DNA of 64,000 nt from Flagellimonas aequoris (GTDB lineage: Bacteria > Bacteroidota > Bacteroidia > Flavobacteriales > Flavobacteriaceae): contig NZ_QXFJ01000008.1 in assembly GCF_003584165.1 (NCBI RefSeq), positions 186,001-250,000 of the forward strand. Direction: 5' to 3'. The position numbers were made by a program, and so were the translations under genes. This document shows, one piece after another, positions 60,719-64,000 of this stretch (position 1 is its first letter; the number at the start of each line of letters is the position of its first letter). The notes beneath the pieces were generated by a model. The model saw nothing but the letters and a program-made list of their open reading frames with translations, was not told the origin of the DNA and did not search any database.

Positions 60719-62665
60719 ATGAACAAAGCAAACAACATACGATTGGCGTTTTTGGCATTCCTAATAGGAATGGTTCTTTGTTCCGCTCAGGCAAGGAAGT
60801 CAAAAGGTGATGCGTTCTTCTTTCAATATGAATATCAAAAAGCTATCGTTGCTTATGAGCAAGAACTGGTCAATGGAACCCTATCCGAAAAGCAGTTTTT
60901 GAACCTAGCGGATTCATATTTCAAGGTAAAAAATTTTAAAAAGGCTTCTGAGGCCTATCTCGAACTGTTCAAAAAGGATACGTTGATGGATGGTCATCAT
61001 TATAATAAAATGTTGCAGAGTCTATCCAAAACATCCGATAAAGAACGTAAAGAGGCTTTTCTGTCCACTGTTGCGGCCAGTTTTCCGAAAGAACTCATGG
61101 AAAATATGGATTTTAACGAACAAATGCTTCAAAATGAGTCTAAGGATAGTGTGACCTATAAATTCTTTAATCTCGCTTCAAATAGCCCACAAACCGACTT
61201 TGCACCTTCATTTTATAATACCAAGTTGCTGTTTTCAAGTGGTCGCGACCAAGATAAGCGATACATGTATGCGCCTGGAAATGAAGGCTATTTCAAAATA
61301 TATGAATCTAAGATCCAACCCAATGGACAGGTGACCAGTATTCAACCCTTTCATAAAATCGCCAAATCAAAATTCCACCAGGCAACACCCTATTATTCGA
61401 ATAAACTGAATAAAGTATTCTATGTGTCGTCAAATACGGAAGATGCCGAATTGGTTTTTGATTCCAAAGGAAAGAATGCTTTGGCTATAGGCATGCAGGC
61501 CATTGATGGAGGGTTTCAGCTGCTCCTAAAGGATTTGAGCACCTCGTTTTACTATCCGTTTTATGATGACACCAACGGTAAGCTTTATTTTTCGGCTGAT
61601 TTTGAAGGTGGCTATGGAGGTACCGATATTTATTATGTATATACTTCGAATGGGCAAATTATGTCGGCTCCCATCAATTTGGGGCCTAGGATCAATTCCC
61701 CTGGAAACGAGGTTGCCCCCTATATTTTTGAGGATAGCTTCTATTTTGCCTCGGATGTGTTTTATGGTCTTGGGGGAATGGATATTTATAAGGCGAACAT
61801 AGAGAGTGAGGGTTTTGGTATTCCCATCAACCTTGGTAAGGGAATCAATACTGAATTTGATGATTTCGGTTTTGTGATTCGTAACGAGGGGGAAGGGTTG
61901 TTGGGATATTTTGCTTCCAATCGTCCAGGAGGAAAAGGCAAGGATGATCTTTATGGATTTAAAGTGGATGAAAAACCTGGACTGAAGACCATTACCTTCA
62001 AAGGCAAGGTGGTAAAACCCTATGGTCGCAATGAGGCTGTTGCCAAAGCAGTTGTAAGACTAAAAGGCACCAATGGTGAGCTATTGTCCGAGACCTATTC
62101 CGATGAAGAGGGAAATTACCGTTTGGAAATTCCATGGACCAGTGCAGTAACCCTTGAGAGTACTTCGGAACGCTATTCGACCTATAAGAAACAATTTACG
62201 GAAGAAGATTTACAAGAATTGGCCAATACGGATGCATACAATGTTGAATTATCGCTGTATGATGATTTGGTAGAAGAAAAGGAAGGGCAAAAAGTGGTAA
62301 AGATGGATAAGTTTTATTTTGGCAACAGTTCCACCCAACTCACGCCTGAAATCGATTCGCAATTGGACAAGGTGGTGTCCTTCATGAATGCCTTTCCAGA
62401 TGCCCAACTCAGGATTGAAACCTATACGGACAGTAGGGGAGGTAGTAGTACTAACTTTAAACTTACCCAAGGACGTTCTGATGCCATAAAGAGATATTTG
62501 GTAGGACAAGGCGTGTCTGCTACCAGTATTTTGTATTCCATTGGGTATGGAGAGGAGAAAATCTTGAACAACTGTACCAACGGGGTGTTCTGTATTGAGA
62601 CTCTGCATAAACAGAACCAACGTTCCTTGATTGTGGTGCTCAACGACAATGTACTTTTTGACTAA
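60719..62665 (+). CDS. OmpA-family protein with TPR, WD40-like and carboxypeptidase-like domains (PorE type)
   Basis: Envelope protein with a signal peptide (about residues 1-24), a TPR-like region (about 28-100), PD40/WD40-like beta blades (about 165-420), a CarboxypepD_reg-like domain (about 425-505) and a C-terminal OmpA domain (about 535-645) whose RIETYTDSRGGSSTN and LTQGRSDAIKRYL motifs bind peptidoglycan. This architecture matches PorE-like proteins thought to anchor T9SS components to the cell wall. It forms a three-gene set with the type-B substrate and PorP/SprF. Confidence 0.92.
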   Translation: MNKANNIRLAFLAFLIGMVLCSAQARKSKGDAFFFQYEYQKAIVAYEQELVNGTLSEKQFLNLADSYFKVKNFKKASEAYLELFKKDTLMDGHHYNKMLQSLSKTSDKERKEAFLSTVAASFPKELMENMDFNEQMLQNESKDSVTYKFFNLASNSPQTDFAPSFYNTKLLFSSGRDQDKRYMYAPGNEGYFKIYESKIQPNGQVTSIQPFHKIAKSKFHQATPYYSNKLNKVFYVSSNTEDAELVFDSKGKNALAIGMQAIDGGFQLLLKDLSTSFYYPFYDDTNGKLYFSADFEGGYGGTDIYYVYTSNGQIMSAPINLGPRINSPGNEVAPYIFEDSFYFASDVFYGLGGMDIYKANIESEGFGIPINLGKGINTEFDDFGFVIRNEGEGLLGYFASNRPGGKGKDDLYGFKVDEKPGLKTITFKGKVVKPYGRNEAVAKAVVRLKGTNGELLSETYSDEEGNYRLEIPWTSAVTLESTSERYSTYKKQFTEEDLQELANTDAYNVELSLYDDLVEEKEGQKVVKMDKFYFGNSSTQLTPEIDSQLDKVVSFMNAFPDAQLRIETYTDSRGGSSTNFKLTQGRSDAIKRYLVGQGVSATSILYSIGYGEEKILNNCTNGVFCIETLHKQNQRSLIVVLNDNVLFD

Positions 62666-62666
62666 A

Positions 62667-63911
62667 TTATACCAAAAGCATCCAGCAATAGTACAGCGCA
62701 AATAAAGAAAGGAACACCATGCCGCTATAGGTAAGGATTCTTAGTCCCAGTTTAGGTTTGTGTTTCAAGGGGATATCGTTGCCCATCACCGTTTTTAAGT
62801 TCATCCAACCCAACAATGGAGCCAATACAAACGAAACAAAAGTGGCCAATGCCACAAGATCTCCCATGTTGGCACTGAACAGGGTAATGACCATCCAGTT
62901 GATCAAAGTCATGACAATCACCATGATGGCAAAGGCATTTTTGTTTTGGAACAGGGACTTTTTCGGGTAGAGTTTTTGAAGAATGTCCACACTTACCCTG
63001 GAGATGGCATCATGGGCCGTCATACAGGTACTGAACATGGTGGCAAACGCTGCCACGGCAATAAAAAAGTAGGCCCAATTGCCAATATGGGTGGTAAATA
63101 GATTTACCAATTGATCCGCGAACACAACCGCATTGCCGCTCAATTCCGTTCCGGTACCATAAAGGGTCATCCAACCGATGATCATGAAGAATACAGCTAA
63201 TAACGCTGTTAAAATGTAGCCTACGTTGAATTCCTGGATGGCAATCTTCAGCGTTGGTTTGTTTTTCATGGTCTTTAAATTCTCTATGCCCCACATGCTT
63301 ACCCAGCCCGAAGCTTCCACCGCGGTGGGCATCCATCCCACCAAACCTATGAGGAACAAAATGCCGGCCTCGTTGAAAATTTCAGGGCGTTGGTAGGTTT
63401 CCGATCCGGGAACGGCGCCTTTTTGCAAAACCATGATGGTGGTAATCAACAGGGCAACAAAAAGAATGGTGATGACGGCTTTCAACGATTCTTCCAAAAA
63501 GCGATACTTTCCCACGATCAACAACAAACTGATAAAAACAAACAGTCCTAGTGAAATGGTACCGGCACCGAAGCTGGTGATATGGAACAGATTCATGAAC
63601 AATCCTGCGGTGACCACGTAGAGCGCTGCCAAAATGGTAAAGGTGGAGATTAGGGTAACAAAGGCATAGATCCACAAATAGGTTTTGCCCAAATTCAAAT
63701 ACCCTTGGATCAGGCTTTTTTCGGTGACCGTGGTATATCGGATGCCAAACTCAAAAAAGGGATACTTGAACAGATTGGCCAAAAGTATGGGGATGACCAT
63801 AATCCAACCATATTGGGCACCTGCCTTGGTAGACAACACCAAATGCGATGTGCCAATGGCCATACTGGCGAACAATAGGCCAGGGCCGAGTGCCTTGAAC
63901 AATGCTTTCAT
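62667..63911 (-). CDS. Nramp-family divalent-metal-type transporter with altered metal site
   Basis: Inner-membrane transporter with eleven hydrophobic segments and Nramp-like sequence (LGPGLLFASMAIGTSH at the start, KAGAQYGW). In canonical Nramp proteins helix 1 carries D-P-G-N and helix 6 M-P-H. Here helix 1 reads GTSH (Asp to Gly and Asn to His) and helix 6 reads GWMPTAVEAS, keeping the methionine but losing the histidine. The usual manganese/iron ligands are thus largely lost, as in several Nramp-related subgroups with other substrates. Substrate unknown. Its start codon abuts a perfect inverted repeat. Confidence 0.85.
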   Translation of the reverse strand: MKALFKALGPGLLFASMAIGTSHLVLSTKAGAQYGWIMVIPILLANLFKYPFFEFGIRYTTVTEKSLIQGYLNLGKTYLWIYAFVTLISTFTILAALYVVTAGLFMNLFHITSFGAGTISLGLFVFISLLLIVGKYRFLEESLKAVITILFVALLITTIMVLQKGAVPGSETYQRPEIFNEAGILFLIGLVGWMPTAVEASGWVSMWGIENLKTMKNKPTLKIAIQEFNVGYILTALLAVFFMIIGWMTLYGTGTELSGNAVVFADQLVNLFTTHIGNWAYFFIAVAAFATMFSTCMTAHDAISRVSVDILQKLYPKKSLFQNKNAFAIMVIVMTLINWMVITLFSANMGDLVALATFVSFVLAPLLGWMNLKTVMGNDIPLKHKPKLGLRILTYSGMVFLSLFALYYCWMLLV

Positions 63912-63940
63912 CCCGTTTGTTAGTTAATTTTCAAACGGGA
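63911..63940 (-). promoter_or_regulatory. Perfect inverted repeat at the start codon of the Nramp-like gene
   Basis: TCCCGTTTG at 63911-63919 and CAAACGGGA at 63932-63940 are a perfect 9-base pair of arms with a 12-base spacer. In the minus-strand transcript the hairpin ends on the A of the ATG (63911-63909), so it could occlude initiation or be an operator. No regulator gene is present. Confidence 0.55.
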
Positions 63941-64000
63941 AGATATGTTTTTTTGTTCAAATTCCAGATGAAGCCTTTTCTACCTTCATACATTATTTTT

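Noticed and set aside
1..64000. Integrated element or genomic island
   Set aside because: No integrase, transposase, tRNA-adjacent repeat or obvious composition shift was seen; gene content is core-like.

Overview
The window reads as a chromosomal segment of a marine-type Flavobacteriaceae (Bacteroidota), compatible with the Muricauda/Allomuricauda/Flagellimonas group. This rests on gene families and synteny only (alternative complex III next to aa3 oxidase, ruvA-sprA-gcvH, PorP/SprF and OmpA-like T9SS partners, gliding-type C-terminal domains, TAnnTTTG promoters, few Shine-Dalgarno sequences); no species is claimed. Coding density is very high. I see no rRNA, tRNA, CRISPR array, insertion sequence or prophage, and no gene-free stretch over 300 bases; the longest gap is 55823-56101 (279 bases), filled by palindromic repeats.

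Region 1 (1-11890) is a respiratory operon: actABCDEF (quinol:electron acceptor oxidoreductase, alternative complex III) followed by coxB and coxA, closed by a strong terminator. Region 2 (11960-21132) holds a GIN-domain protein, ruvB, a three-gene exported sulfur/redox module (TsdA-like diheme cytochrome, Tat-exported DsrE-like protein, Sec-exported DsrE-like protein), queG, an SLC45-type sugar transporter and the malic enzyme/PTA fusion. Region 3 (21168-30507) is ruvA, the giant type IX secretion translocon gene sprA, gcvH, a VanZ protein and tonB.

Region 4 (30653-35810) completes the terminal oxidase: heme o synthase, two subunit-III family proteins, subunit IV, two membrane-anchored thioredoxin-fold proteins (one with the SCO copper site), a DUF420 protein and a 70-residue CxxC membrane protein. 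Region 5 (35912-45396) is a duplicated MacAB-like export locus: permease-permease-adaptor, then ATPase-permease-permease-adaptor-TolC. Region 6 (45413-55822) has tsaB, mscS, a DUF255 lipoprotein, dodecin, a two-headed Nfu scaffold, a PorP/SprF protein, a von Willebrand A protein and a LytS/LytTR-type two-component pair.

Region 7 (55823-64000) carries nested intergenic palindromes, a gamma-class carbonic anhydrase, a TCCAA-rich repeat, fabD, a T9SS type-B substrate with its PorP/SprF and OmpA-like partners, and a non-canonical Nramp-family transporter whose start codon abuts a perfect inverted repeat. The best candidates for something undescribed are the TsdA-DsrE-DsrE module (14094-16280), the duplicated exporter with one ATPase for four permeases, the helix-hairpin-helix tail on ActC, and the Nramp-like protein with its 5' hairpin.
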